Source of the DNA: Oreohelix idahoensis
Lineage: Eukaryota > Mollusca > Gastropoda > Stylommatophora > Oreohelicidae
Direction: 5' to 3'
DNA: 64,000 bases
Assembly (NCBI GenBank): GCA_024509875.1
Contig: JAMPIV010021226.1
Span: 502,001 to 566,000, forward strand
The notes under the pieces are model-generated. The model saw only the letters and a list, made by a program, of their open reading frames with translations, was not told the origin of the DNA and made no database searches. A program made the position numbers and the translations under genes. Shown here in pieces: positions 45,764 to 56,037 of the stretch (within the stretch, counting starts at the first letter, position 1; each line of letters starts with the position of its first letter).

Positions 45764-47779
45764 CTACATATGGACCTTTATTTTTGTGGACCTATTTGTC
45801 CATGCACCGGTATGGTCTCTTCCACTCGAAGCTCTATAGTGATGATTTTTCTTCCCAGAATTATCATGCATAAAACGACCGCTACCAATTTTTCTTTTGG
45901 GGCTTTCTCCCCACTTAAAATTCTTGATGAGAGATTTCCTCTCTACATCCTCTTCCTCCAGTTTGTTTAAGTCCGATTGAGGGATTTTCGGCTTATCCTG
46001 GGGTAAGACATCTTTTTGCACTCTCCGCATAGTGGCCATTGTAAAACAGTTAAGTGAAGCTTGTCCGTGAAAAGGGGCTTCCCATTCCATTTGGTCCACT
46101 TTATCAAATCTATTTTTCTTTTTATTATCAGGCCTAATTTTGCCCCGTGGCGTGTCCAGGTCCTGATCAATGTTCCCACTTGTGGGTGTTCCCTCATGTG
46201 CTATGCTACACCTTTCTACAAAATTCTCAATGTCCCATCTTGCTTTGGGCCAATAATAATTGTGAGCCACCTTTTGAATGATGGTACCTATCTTCTCATG
46301 GTCCCCATCTGGTTTCACCTGTAGGCTCCTTATTAAGTCTGCCCTATATCTTTTAGGAAGTACCAGCTGTCCCTGACCTTTGGATCTAGCTCCAGTCTTC
46401 CTATACATCAACTTGTTTTTCATGTAAAAATCTCCCTTGCCTGGAGTTGTATGACAAGTTGACAATTTTCTGAAACAAGGCTTGAGTGTTTTATCCCCAG
46501 CCTGTGCCTTCCTCATCTCTTCTGGAGTGGTATCCAACATAATATCCTCCTCCTGTCTTGAGGTCGACCTGACCTGAAGGGTGGCCATATACACAGGTTT
46601 CCTTCTGCAATAGTCAGTGTCATGATTGTTCATCTTACAATTCTTACACCACCTTTTTCCTTGGTTGAAAGATTTTCTTTCATCATATTTCCTTTCATCG
46701 AATTGTGGGGTTTTATTTTTATTTTCATACCGTGGCCTATCAAACTGGTGCTTACCTTTGTTTTGATCCCTAGGATCAAATTTATTAAAGTTTTGTGGTG
46801 CCCTAAAGTTATCCACTTGTTTCTTTTTATTACCTGTTACCTCTGCTTGAGCTGCTTGATACCTTTCAGCAACATTTAGCAACTCACCCAGCCTCTCTGC
46901 ACCTTGTTCCATGAGAAACTTTCTCAGGTCTGGAGCCATGGACTCTCTTAATTGCTCTATAAGGACCATTTCCTTAAGATCTTGGGTTTTCCCCAGAGAA
47001 GTCCATTTCTCCAAGTATGTCTCTATTCGTGCAGAGAACTGGTGATAGGTTTCACCTGACAGTAGTTTAGCATTCCTAAATTTTTTCCTATAAAATTCTG
47101 CATTCTTTTCATATCTTAACAAAAGAGCCTGCTTTAGCATGTCATAATTTTCCTGATCACTTCTGCTCATTTTTGCAAAAACTTCATAAGCTGCCCCACG
47201 AAGTCCTTGAGATAACTTTAAGCTCCACCTTTCTTTCTCTAACCCATATGTGGTAGCTAATAGTTCATACCTATTTAGATAGCTCTCTATATCATCGTCT
47301 TTCTCAACAAAATGATCTAAATGAAAATTCATAGCTGAGGTTGAGGCTCCCTGGCTAGCAGTGGCATCAGAGGCAAAGGGACTGGCACCATTTTCAGGAG
47401 CATGGCCTTGAAACTCAAACTCCCTTAGTCGTAACTCATGTTCCCTTTGTAATCTCTTCTCCTCCTTTTCTGCTTCCCTCTCTGCAGTCAATCTTCTTTC
47501 TTCTGCAGCTAATTTCTTCTCTTCTCTTTCTGCAGCTAATCTTTTGTCTTCTCTTTCTGCCTCCAATGCTTTAGCCTCTTTGTCAGCCTCAATCTGCAAC
47601 CTCTTAATTTCCTTTTCAGCTTCTAACTTTCTTTCGGCCTCTTTTTCTAATCTTCTTTCTTCTCGTTCAATATATTTGTCACATTCAGCCGTGACATAAG
47701 AAATCATAATTTGCCCGTCCATTCTTAACTCTTTCGCAGTCTGTACAGCAGCAGATCGAAATTTTGCCAGGTCGGCCAT
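45764..47779 (-). CDS. gag: Gag fused to degenerate integrase N-terminus and an unknown tail (Gypsy A)
   Basis: A 671-codon open frame. Residues 35-125 form an E/K/R-rich coiled coil. Residues 150-310 resemble a Gypsy capsid (FHLDHFVEKDDDIESYLNRY...FRNAKLLSGETYHQF). CKNCKMNNHDTDYC at 378-391 is a CX2CX4HX4C zinc knuckle. The protease expected next is absent. Residues 440-530 resemble the HHCC integrase N-terminus (LPKRYRADLI...HNYYWPKARWDIENFVERC), but one histidine and one cysteine are lost. Residues 531-671, where the catalytic core should be, are an unrecognised charged sequence that stays in frame. The frame ends where the IN C-terminal frame (45761) begins, offset by one or two bases. 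Confidence 0.88.
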   Translation of the reverse strand: MADLAKFRSAAVQTAKELRMDGQIMISYVTAECDKYIEREERRLEKEAERKLEAEKEIKRLQIEADKEAKALEAEREDKRLAAEREEKKLAAEERRLTAEREAEKEEKRLQREHELRLREFEFQGHAPENGASPFASDATASQGASTSAMNFHLDHFVEKDDDIESYLNRYELLATTYGLEKERWSLKLSQGLRGAAYEVFAKMSRSDQENYDMLKQALLLRYEKNAEFYRKKFRNAKLLSGETYHQFSARIETYLEKWTSLGKTQDLKEMVLIEQLRESMAPDLRKFLMEQGAERLGELLNVAERYQAAQAEVTGNKKKQVDNFRAPQNFNKFDPRDQNKGKHQFDRPRYENKNKTPQFDERKYDERKSFNQGKRWCKNCKMNNHDTDYCRRKPVYMATLQVRSTSRQEEDIMLDTTPEEMRKAQAGDKTLKPCFRKLSTCHTTPGKGDFYMKNKLMYRKTGARSKGQGQLVLPKRYRADLIRSLQVKPDGDHEKIGTIIQKVAHNYYWPKARWDIENFVERCSIAHEGTPTSGNIDQDLDTPRGKIRPDNKKKNRFDKVDQMEWEAPFHGQASLNCFTMATMRRVQKDVLPQDKPKIPQSDLNKLEEEDVERKSLIKNFKWGESPKRKIGSGRFMHDNSGKKNHHYRASSGRDHTGAWTNRSTKIKVHM

Positions 47780-47961
47780 TGTCTAACAGATAAATGTCTA
47801 AAATATGTAACTAAACAATTTTATCTATGACTAATTAACTCAGGACAACACAGGCACTGTGAGCTCAACCTTATTTATTTTCACCCAAGGATACCTTTTA
47901 ATTCTTATTATTCCCTGAAGTGAATTACCCCCAATATTTTTAATAGGGAAAGATTCAAAAT

Positions 47962-47979
47962 CCCAAGAGCGAGACCCCA
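47962..47979 (-). promoter_or_regulatory. Primer binding site, Gypsy A
   Basis: On the minus strand the LTR end ...CACCACA is followed by a 5-base AT spacer, then TGGGGTCTCGCTCTTGGG. TGG is the complement of a tRNA CCA end. The tRNA identity was not determined. Gypsy B has the same 5-base AT spacing. Confidence 0.6.
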
Positions 47980-47984
47980 ATATA

Positions 47985-50390
47985 TGTGGTGTTTTGGGAT
48001 GTTATAAATATTTATAGGGGACTTAGTGTACTGACTGAGATCAGCTGTGAAGGTATCTATATCTAATAAGAGTAGTGTATTATAGATAACCTTACTTGCT
48101 GCCACATATGTATACCTCAGTCAGAATTATTCTGGAATAGTGTGATGACTACGTTATATGTCTAGGGTATGTGTATGATGAAGTGTAAGTCATAACAACA
48201 ACAGACAGATAAACAATTTAATTTATTCCACCACACTTGACAACACTGTGACACTCACATACATAAAACACTCTACGAGGATATCTTAAAGGAGTCACTG
48301 ATAACTTTTCAAATAACAATATGTATTCAGTGCTGTCATGAATGTATATGTGTCCTGATTCAAATATAAAGGGAACCAGGAATCACAATCAATTTTAATT
48401 ACAAGTTATATGTACAGAATTTATCAATATGAATCTTGTAGTGACATATATTATTAATAGTATCCTATGTGTGTCAGTTGTGTAGTAGTAATCTGAGGTA
48501 ATACTGGTTGTATTTTGTTCAAGCTCTGTTGGTATTTGTCATCATGACTTCAATAGTTTGTCTTTGTTGGAACTAGTATTGGAGATGTTCTCAGTTCCTG
48601 GCATTAAAACAATTAAATTCCCCTCTTAATTTTATTTTACAGTGTCATTTTAAGATGGGGTACATAATGTTGAGCTCCATGGCCACACTCTCTTATCTTT
48701 CGTGATGACTGCAGTAAAAGACTCCTCTGCTCGATTACTTTAATGAGTTCTGGAGCCACCCCACTGGTTGCTATAGGGACCAAGGAGTATGCTGTCCACC
48801 TCTGGCTTCAGCAAAGCTCTGACCAGGTGCTGCTCAATAACTTTAAGACCACGGTCCCTGAAACAAGAAGGTTGTACCTTCTACGTCAGAACTAATTTAC
48901 ACTCTATTTCTACACTGAGTACAATACATCACAAACATTGAGTTCAGAGCGTTAGGCCAACTGTCAGCTTCATCTGAAATACTTTATACCAGTATTTCCC
49001 TCCCTAATGGTTACCACGCCTCTGCAATTCCAGCATTATTTCTGTCTAGTCAATAATCTAGGTGTCAGTGTACTGTTTGGCCATTCCATGCAGTTTTACT
49101 TTCCTCCGACACCTTCTGTTCAGGCTGGAGCTCTATAGGCTTTACATCATGTTCGCTACTGAACTACACATATATACAGACATAAATTATCAATTTACAT
49201 TCAATTTTCATTAAAAGATATTGAATATTTCAAGCTTACCACAATTCATGGAAATAATAAACAGTTTCGTTGACTGGCAATGAATAGGCACAAATTCCGA
49301 TCTGCCGATGTTCCAGGCTTTATTTTATAAAAAATATACACTGGTGCTCAACGTACTGTTTCTTAGTAGGTTTATTACAAGATGTGGCAAGGAACAGACG
49401 CTCTGAATTTAGTATATTCGCAGCTCTACCCAATCAAACCATGTCTACACATCTTTTCAAAAAAGTACTCCTTTCCACGTTTCCCCTGACAACACAAGAT
49501 AGTATTTATAGCCCGACCAATCGTGTTTAGTCTTACATTTGTTGCGCTCCAATCAAATAGGAGTTAACATGGTAGGCTATTTCTGTAACGTAATGTTTTT
49601 TCAAACACGTTATAAAAAAATTTTATGAGCAGAAATGATTTCATGCTGTCAGGCACCCCCACTATTTTATTTTGGTTATAATTTGGTAATTCCTAGACTA
49701 TTTGCGTAACGTTTTATATATTCTTTGTCAGCAAACCCTAAGGAACCCAAATATACGAATTTAATGGAGCCAATATGCATTTTCTTCTAGGATAGTCGTG
49801 CGGTTACTACCTTCTCAATTCCAAACTTGAGGGTGTCTGGGTACTGTCATGTTTTCAAACGTAAACCAGTATATTGTCATAATTCCCAATAAGCGTTTTT
49901 CAGGATTTTAAAACCTAACTCTGGTATGGGTAGGGTTTTTATCACTGTCGATTTGAAATAAAGTTAGTGCATGTGGCCTTACACGCGTGATGGCAGCAAT
50001 TGTATATCGCGCGACGCGTGTTTAGTATTGCATGCTTCCTGCCTTCATTCGCCCCTCTCTCTCTCCTGCTTTATCTGTCTTTTAGTTACGCCATGTATGG
50101 GATGAATGAAATATTAAATCTAGGTCATTGATCAGCTTGCGTATCTCAAGGTTTTTCCAAGAAATACAGTACACGTTTCATTGAAGAAAGCGTGCAGCGA
50201 CACAGTAGGCTTTTACTATCAACGTGAAAGCGTTACAATTTGCCGACGAAGTAGAAAACAAGGGGATTTCGAGTACAGTCATTGTGACAGCACTGTTCTT
50301 TACCATTCTTCTTTCCTTTTATTAAATTTATTTGTTAGGCTTTACATTTACGTTTTAATTTATATATGTGTATTAGAATATTCCACGACA
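47985..50390 (-). repeat. 5' LTR of Gypsy element A
   Basis: 2406 bp; paired with 41389-43795. A 70-codon plus-strand frame present in both LTRs (43586, 50181) is antisense and not supported as a gene. Confidence 0.95.
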
Positions 50391-50395
50391 CTTAC
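50391..50395 (+). repeat. Target-site duplication CTTAC (right)
   Basis: Partner of 41384-41388. Confidence 0.85.
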
Positions 50396-50815
50396 CCCAA
50401 AATGTTTGGAATACGCTGCTTTTCGAGTTGCCAACTCTTCTCTGATGCCTCCCTTTCGGTCTATAATAGCTCCGAGGTATTTAAAGTGGTCGACCTGCTC
50501 CAGGACCTGTTCTCCCAGCTTAATCTGATGTCTTCTTTTTTCTCGTGATATCACCATGGATTTTGTTTTAGAGCTGCTTATGATCATCCCTCTCATCTCC
50601 AGCTCTTCCTTCCAAACTTGCAGATTGGATTGAAGATGTGCCTCTGATTTAGCAATCAGGGCAACATCATCAGCAAATGCCAGCTCTGAAATACAGACCT
50701 GTCTCATCTTCCAGTACTGTGACATGAAAATCGAGCACCCTGATCGATCCACTTTATTCTCACCGGCACCCCTCATTCTTTTGCAATCAAATCGATCAAC
50801 GTGGGTTCCCACGTG
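50396..50815 (-). pseudogene. RTE-B LINE reverse transcriptase fragment
   Basis: The minus frame contains ELAFADDVALIAKSEAHLQS (the FADD catalytic box), SKTKSMVIS and DHFKYLGAIIDRKGG, then ATRKAAYSKHFG up to the Gypsy A insertion site. It parallels 11630-11560. The 3' remainder does not reappear left of the Gypsy element at 41388, so the LINE was already broken there. Neither end of the LINE is intact. Confidence 0.82.
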
Positions 50816-51456
50816 CTTCCTTAATTAGCATGTCCAGGTGATAGCGCTAAAAGCCAGGTCTCTCGCCATCTGTCTTATTTTTGGTTTAGCCACGCCTACG
50901 GTCTTCTCTCACGAGCCATTAAAAATAGCTATCTCTGAATCTCTTACTGTCATTCATTACAAGAGGCAGGCCAGGGGCGGCCACCGGCTGTCAGGCTACG
51001 ACGTCTTTAAAGTTCCAGAGAAAGAGCCGTGATCTGAAACCTCTGATTAACACCTGGTAATAGAACGGACGAAGAACCGTTTACGCGGAGAATAAATTTC
51101 TTGCAGAAGCGGCAATACGGTCGGCAAAGTTGTGAAAAATAGCCTTCATTCAGGACTTGGCCGAAGAATTCGCTCGACGTGCGATTTTTGCTAGACATTG
51201 GTGAGATTGAGCCAATTTAATATATATACCCATCTCTTAAAAATTCAGTTATCAGTAGCGCCAGAGATTTTGAAGAAAGTACCTAGCTCGCATATGAGAG
51301 CCTTACTACAATTTTGGATTACTTATATATGTGGTGATTAATTCATTTTCTGTGCTGCGGTAATAATATATTAGAGTTCTGAGTGATTTAATTGTTAAAG
51401 TGTTTCCATTATTTTTCACTGGGTATTTGGTCTGTGTTAATTAAATAACGTGTAGC
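50816..51456. other. Unassigned DNA
   Basis: Frames of 63-64 codons are not recognised. This is the flank into which the next LINE inserted. Confidence 0.4.
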
Positions 51457-51469
51457 AAAGTTTACCAGC
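51457..51469 (+). repeat. Target-site duplication (left) of RTE-C LINE
   Basis: AAAGTTTACCAGC recurs exactly at 54682-54694. Confidence 0.9.
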
Positions 51470-51557
51470 ACCCGTGTGTTACCGGGGCCCGAAAGGGGAG
51501 CAAAGAATAGTAACACTGTTCCCTGCCAAGCATGTCGTAGAAAGCGACTAAGGAGAG

Positions 51558-52851
51558 TTGGACGTGGGGCCAGTTACCCCATCCCGAAAAAAATTTAAAC
51601 CACAAAAAACTTCAACAAACATGGACAAGTCAATTAAAGAAAATAGAACACAGCCATCCAAGACAAGGGAAGGTCCTCTCGCATGGAGGCGTATGATGAA
51701 GCACAGAGAAAGCCGAAAGGAGTCTGTGTTGCTGACTAAACTTCTTTCTTCTAGGAGAACTTCCAGATTTGGCACCTGGAATGTTCGGACATTAAACGAA
51801 CAAGGGAAAGTGGCACAAGTAGCAGCAGAGATGAGGGAATATAAAATCGAGGTTCTGGGACTGTGTGAAACAAAGTGGAAGGGGGTAGACAGGAAGAAAC
51901 TTATCACAGGTGAATTGGTGCTGTCCTCAGGACATGAAGACGAAAGTTCACACCACAGTGAAGGGGAAGCTCTTATTTTATCTAAAGAAGCAAAGAAAGC
52001 ACTCATTGAATGGGAAGCTGTTGGATCCAGAATAATAACAGCTTCTTTTAAAACAGCTAAAAAGAAAATAAATGTAAATGTCATCCAATGTTATGCACCA
52101 ACTAATGACAAAGAAGAGTCGGTGAAAGAAGCATTTTATACTAGACTACAGGAAATTATGGAAAAAGTAAAAAGAAGAGACATCACAATTTTGATGGGTG
52201 ATATGAATGCAAAGATAGGTACAGTCAACACCGGCTTTGAAGAAGTCATGGGAAAACAGGGGCTAGGAATAATGAATGAAAATGGGGAACTTCTGTGCTT
52301 CAAATCAACTTGCTATAGGAGGAAGCATGTTTCCACATAAGAGAATACACAAGGCAACATGGATATCACCAGACCATAGAACAGAAAATCAGATTGATCA
52401 TATGTGCATAAACAAGAAGTTTAGATCATCATTGCAGGATGTAAAGGTATATAGAGGAGCAGATGTGGCATCAGATCACCACCTTCTGATAGCCAAAGTA
52501 AAAATGAAACTCAAGAGATATGCAACAATGCAAAATTATAGACAACAATTTAATGTAGGACATCTAAGAAATCAAGAAACTAGAGACAAATTTGCAGTCA
52601 CAATATCCAACAAATTCCAAGTGCTCCAACAGCTGGAAGATGCAGAGAATACAGAAGACTATTGGCAGCAAATCAAAACGGTATGGAATGAGACATGTGA
52701 AGAAATACTGGGGAAAAGGGAACGACAACAAAAAGCATGGATAACAACAGAAACCATCAATAAGATAAAAGATAGAAAAAACAAGAAAGCAGAGTTAAAC
52801 ACAAGCAAAACCAGAAGTTCCAAAGCCAAGGCTCAAGAAGTGTACACATAA
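51558..52851 (+). pseudogene. RTE-like endonuclease and linker, frameshifted
   Basis: The frame from 51558 shows FGTWNVRTLNEQGK, GLCETKWKG, IQCYAPTND and LMGDMNAKIG. Near 52290-52320 the frame shifts, and the frame opening at 52276 continues with FPHKRIHKATWISPD, NQIDHMCINKKFR and RGADVASDHHLL, which carries the SDH catalytic motif. The N-terminal 60 residues are basic and of unknown role. A TAA at 52849-52851 ends the linker. Nick-site endonuclease activity is the family function; this copy cannot make it intact. Confidence 0.88.
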
Positions 52852-54670
52852 GCAAACAAAGAAGTAAAAAGAATTACCAAAAGAGGCAAGAGGAAGTATA
52901 TTGAGGAGTTGGCAAGAGAGGCAGAAGATGCTGCAGCAAAAGGGAATACGAGAGAACTGTATAACAGCACAAAGAAGCTAACTGGGAAATACAAGCAAAC
53001 AAGTTGCTTCATAAAAGACAAGAATGGAAAACTGCTCAACAATATACAAGAGCAAATGAAGAGGTGGACAGAATATTTTGAGGACCTTCTCAGTAGACCA
53101 GCTCCACAAAACTCCCCGAACATCCAGCCAGCAGAAGAAGAGCTACAAATTAACGGTGAAAGACCAACGAAAGAAGAAATAAAGAAAGCCATAAAGCTTC
53201 TAAGAGATGGAAAAGCGTCTGGACCTGATGGCATTCCAGCAGAGGCCATCAAAGCAGATATCGACACGGCTACAGAGATGTTATATAAATTTCTTGGTAA
53301 AGTCTGGGAAAAGGAAGAGATACCAGCAGAATGGAAGGAATGATATCTGGTTAAGTTGCCTAAGAAGGGAAATTTACAAGAGTGCACAAATTATAGAGGA
53401 ATAATGTTACTTTCAGTGCCAGGAAAAGTATTAAACAGGATTATCCTTGAAAGATTAAAAGAGTCCATAGACAAGAAACTGAGAGATGAACAAGCAGGTT
53501 TTCGACAAAACAGATCCTGTACAGACCAAATAGCCACTTTGAGAATAATAGTTGAACAAAGTCTGGAATGGAATTCACCACTATACATCGGATTGGTGGA
53601 CTACGAAAAGGCATTTGACAGTGTAGACAGAGAATCACTTTGGAAATTGATGAGGCATTATGGAGTTCCCCTGAAGATCATTAATTTAATAAAGAAAACA
53701 TATGAAGACATGACATGCAGAGTTCTTCATGAAGGACAGCTTACAGAACCGTTTGGAATAAGAACAGGAGTGCGACAGGGATGCCTCTTGTCTCCATTTC
53801 TTTTCTTACTAGCAATAGACTGGGTTACGAGAACATCGACAACACACAACAGAAATGGAATCCAGTGAACTCTGACTAAGCAGTTGGATTATCTGGATTT
53901 TGCTGATGACTTAGCTCTTCTGTCCCATAACCGTAATCAGATGCAGGACAAATTGAAAACACTCGAGGAGAGGTCACAGGGAAAATACACAGGGAAAAGA
54001 CAAAGATAATGAGAATAAATGCAGGTAATGATAACAGGGTTGAACTTGAAGAAGCACCAACACAAGATGTAGAATCGTACACATATCTTGGCAGCAATAT
54101 AGACAAAGTTGGAGGGACAGACAACGATATCAAAATAAGAATACAACAAGCAAGAGGAGCTTTCATTGCATTAGGAAATATATGGAGATCAAGAGAAATC
54201 GGATCCAACACGAAAATAAGAATCTTCAACTCAAATTTGAAGTCAGTCCTATTGTATGGCTCTGAGACATGGAGAACAACAAAGACAACTACCAAAAAGC
54301 TACAGACTTTCATAAATGGGTGCTTGCGTAGAATAGAGGGATTAAAATGGTATGACAGGTTACCAACGTGGAACTGATGACAAGAACTAGACAAGTGCCA
54401 GTGGAACAAGAGATGAGAAGAAGACGATGGCGATGGATAGGACACACACTGAGGAAACCTGTTGATAGCATTACAAGGCAGTCCTTGTTCTGGAATCCCC
54501 AGGGCAAGAGAAGCAGAGGTAGACCAAGAAGCACGTGGAGAAGAGAGCTGGAAACAGAGGTGAAAATGATAAGGAGAACGTTGAAAGAACTTCTGATGAT
54601 GGCACGTGACAAGAGGACTTGGCATGTGTTTGTTGAAGGCCTATGCTCCTTTGGGAGTGGAGGGTTATGA
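52852..54670 (+). pseudogene. RTE-like reverse transcriptase and C-terminus, multiply disabled
   Basis: One frame is interrupted by a TGA at 53341-53343 (just before LVKLPKKGNL) and another at 53866-53868 (before LTKQLDYLDF). Between them lie NYRGIMLLSVPGK, EQAGFRQNRS, LVDYEKAFDSVD (motif A) and GVRQGCLLSPF. FADD follows at about 53900. A frameshift near 53970 leads to YTYLGSNIDKVGG (54009-54377), and another near 54370 to RWIGHTLRKPVD and GKRSRGRPRSTWRRE, the conserved C-terminal signature. The pattern closely matches the nested RTE-A but with different wording, so it is a separate family. Confidence 0.9.
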
Positions 54671-54681
54671 ATGAATGAATG

Positions 54682-54694
54682 AAAGTTTACCAGC
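54682..54694 (+). repeat. Target-site duplication (right) of RTE-C LINE
   Basis: Exact match to 51457-51469, directly after the ATGA tail. Confidence 0.9.
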
Positions 54695-56037
54695 TATAAA
54701 CGAAAAATTGATTACTCGCTATTTCCTAAGTAAGAGATGCTTTAAATTAATTAAATGACGCTAGGCGGTGGATAATTTAGAGAACGCGATTTATTTTCTA
54801 TTTTCATCTTGTGTAAATTTTTAAGTGACTAGTGTTCATATCTCATATTAGGAGCGATGAGATTAGCTAGACATTTGTGGGGTTTAAATTTAATTTAATA
54901 ACGGAGTGCTTAACAAGTCATACCTAAATGTGTGTTAGATTAGGATATTGATAATATTGTTAAAGCGTTTATATTTTTCTTCCTATATAATCCAGGCTGA
55001 TCAAAACCTTGCGATCCAGCGTTTTTACCGTCTGATGTTCCTATCAGCATCCTAAAAATTATTGTTATAACCATCTTCATGATGTGACCCCTGTCTCTAT
55101 TTATGACGAGAAGCCAAAAACAAGAAAATAAACAATAATAGATAAATTTTATCTGGTACGGAACATTACCAAAATACAACTTTTTTTTTATATCATAATA
55201 TATTATCAGTCTGCTGAGGCAGAAAGTCAGTACTTTTCATCTGACACGTCACCGAGTGTCATAGCCACCTGAGGCTAGACCCCACTGGAACAATATTTCA
55301 ACATATTAATTTCCAGGACAGTGCCACCACAATAGAAACACTTATCCAAAGCAAATACCTGCAGTGAAAAGGAATAATATCCAGGTAAAAATACTAACGC
55401 ATCAATTGCAGCGACTCCCCGAAAAAAATAGCAGTCAGCTCATCGGATAGTCTGGGGCTGCACTTGACCCTGAATATGACTGATTAGTTTTTTATAACTG
55501 CTAGTGTTTAAATTCCCTGGAATGTATGCAGCGTCAACATTTGATAAGCAAATCTGAAAGTGGGCCACTGTATTGTTTTTGTGAGTGAACGGATAGAAAG
55601 ATACTAATTTCTTATGTTACTACTAACCTACCAACCTTCTTTATTTATCTCTCACTAATCTCGGGATAGGTTAAATTGAGGACTTGATTTTACCCGTCCT
55701 GACCATCCCCTACTCCCATTGTTAATTATTTTGATCTTTTTCGGTTAATTACCTCTGTTGGGATCTTTCCTAGTTTTCCTATACAAGAGGGAGGGCCTAT
55801 TAGATTATATTTTCATTTCTTGTCTGTAGACTATAATTCATTGATGTAATGATAATGCTTTTCTTGATGTTGTGATATTTCTAGCTAAAATAAACATAAT
55901 GAACCTTAAGCTATAGTGTTGGTCAAACATCGGTCATCTTATGTGTTATTCATAGTTTGTTTTCACGTCTGTACGTAGTTTTTATATGTCACAGAATTTT
56001 GTGTACTAAGTGTGGTGTAACTTGTATGTTGTACAAG
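54695..56037. other. Unassigned AT-rich DNA
   Basis: Largest frame 79 codons, unrecognised. No repeat partner was found in the window. Confidence 0.4.

Larger units (their letters stand above)
41389..50390 (-). mobile_element. Gmr1-like Ty3/Gypsy element lacking protease and integrase core
   Basis: A complete 9.0-kb insertion: 5' LTR 47985-50390, primer site about 47962-47979, gag frame, RT-RNase H frame, polypurine AAGAGGGGAGA (43796-43806, minus) and 3' LTR 41389-43795, with CTTAC target duplication. Integrase remnants lie upstream of RT, the Gmr1-type order. No D-[ST]-G protease and no DDE integrase core are present. Yet both remaining frames (671 and 632 codons) are free of stops and the LTRs differ at only about a dozen positions. 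It therefore looks like a recently moved, trans-dependent deletion derivative. Confidence 0.92.
51470..54681 (+). mobile_element. 5'-complete RTE-like LINE (family RTE-C), degenerate
   Basis: A 3.2-kb insertion bounded by a 13-bp duplication. The 5' end (ACCCGTGTGTTACCGGGGCC, then CCTGCCAAGCATGTCGTAGA and GCGACTAAGG) resembles the conserved leader of several invertebrate RTE-like elements, so this copy is probably 5'-complete. It encodes endonuclease, RT and C-terminal domain on the plus strand and ends in an (ATGA)n tail (54667-54683). Unlike Gypsy A and B it has several nonsense codons and frameshifts and is clearly dead. Confidence 0.9.

Noticed and set aside
43863..47779. Endogenous retrovirus with env
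   Set aside because: No envelope frame or signal/transmembrane segments; the order ends at RNase H followed by the polypurine tract and LTR.
51548..52084. 178-codon minus frame
   Set aside because: Antisense of the RTE-C endonuclease.
53876..54625. 249-codon minus frame
   Set aside because: It lies opposite the RTE-C C-terminal coding region, whose plus-strand motifs are clear.
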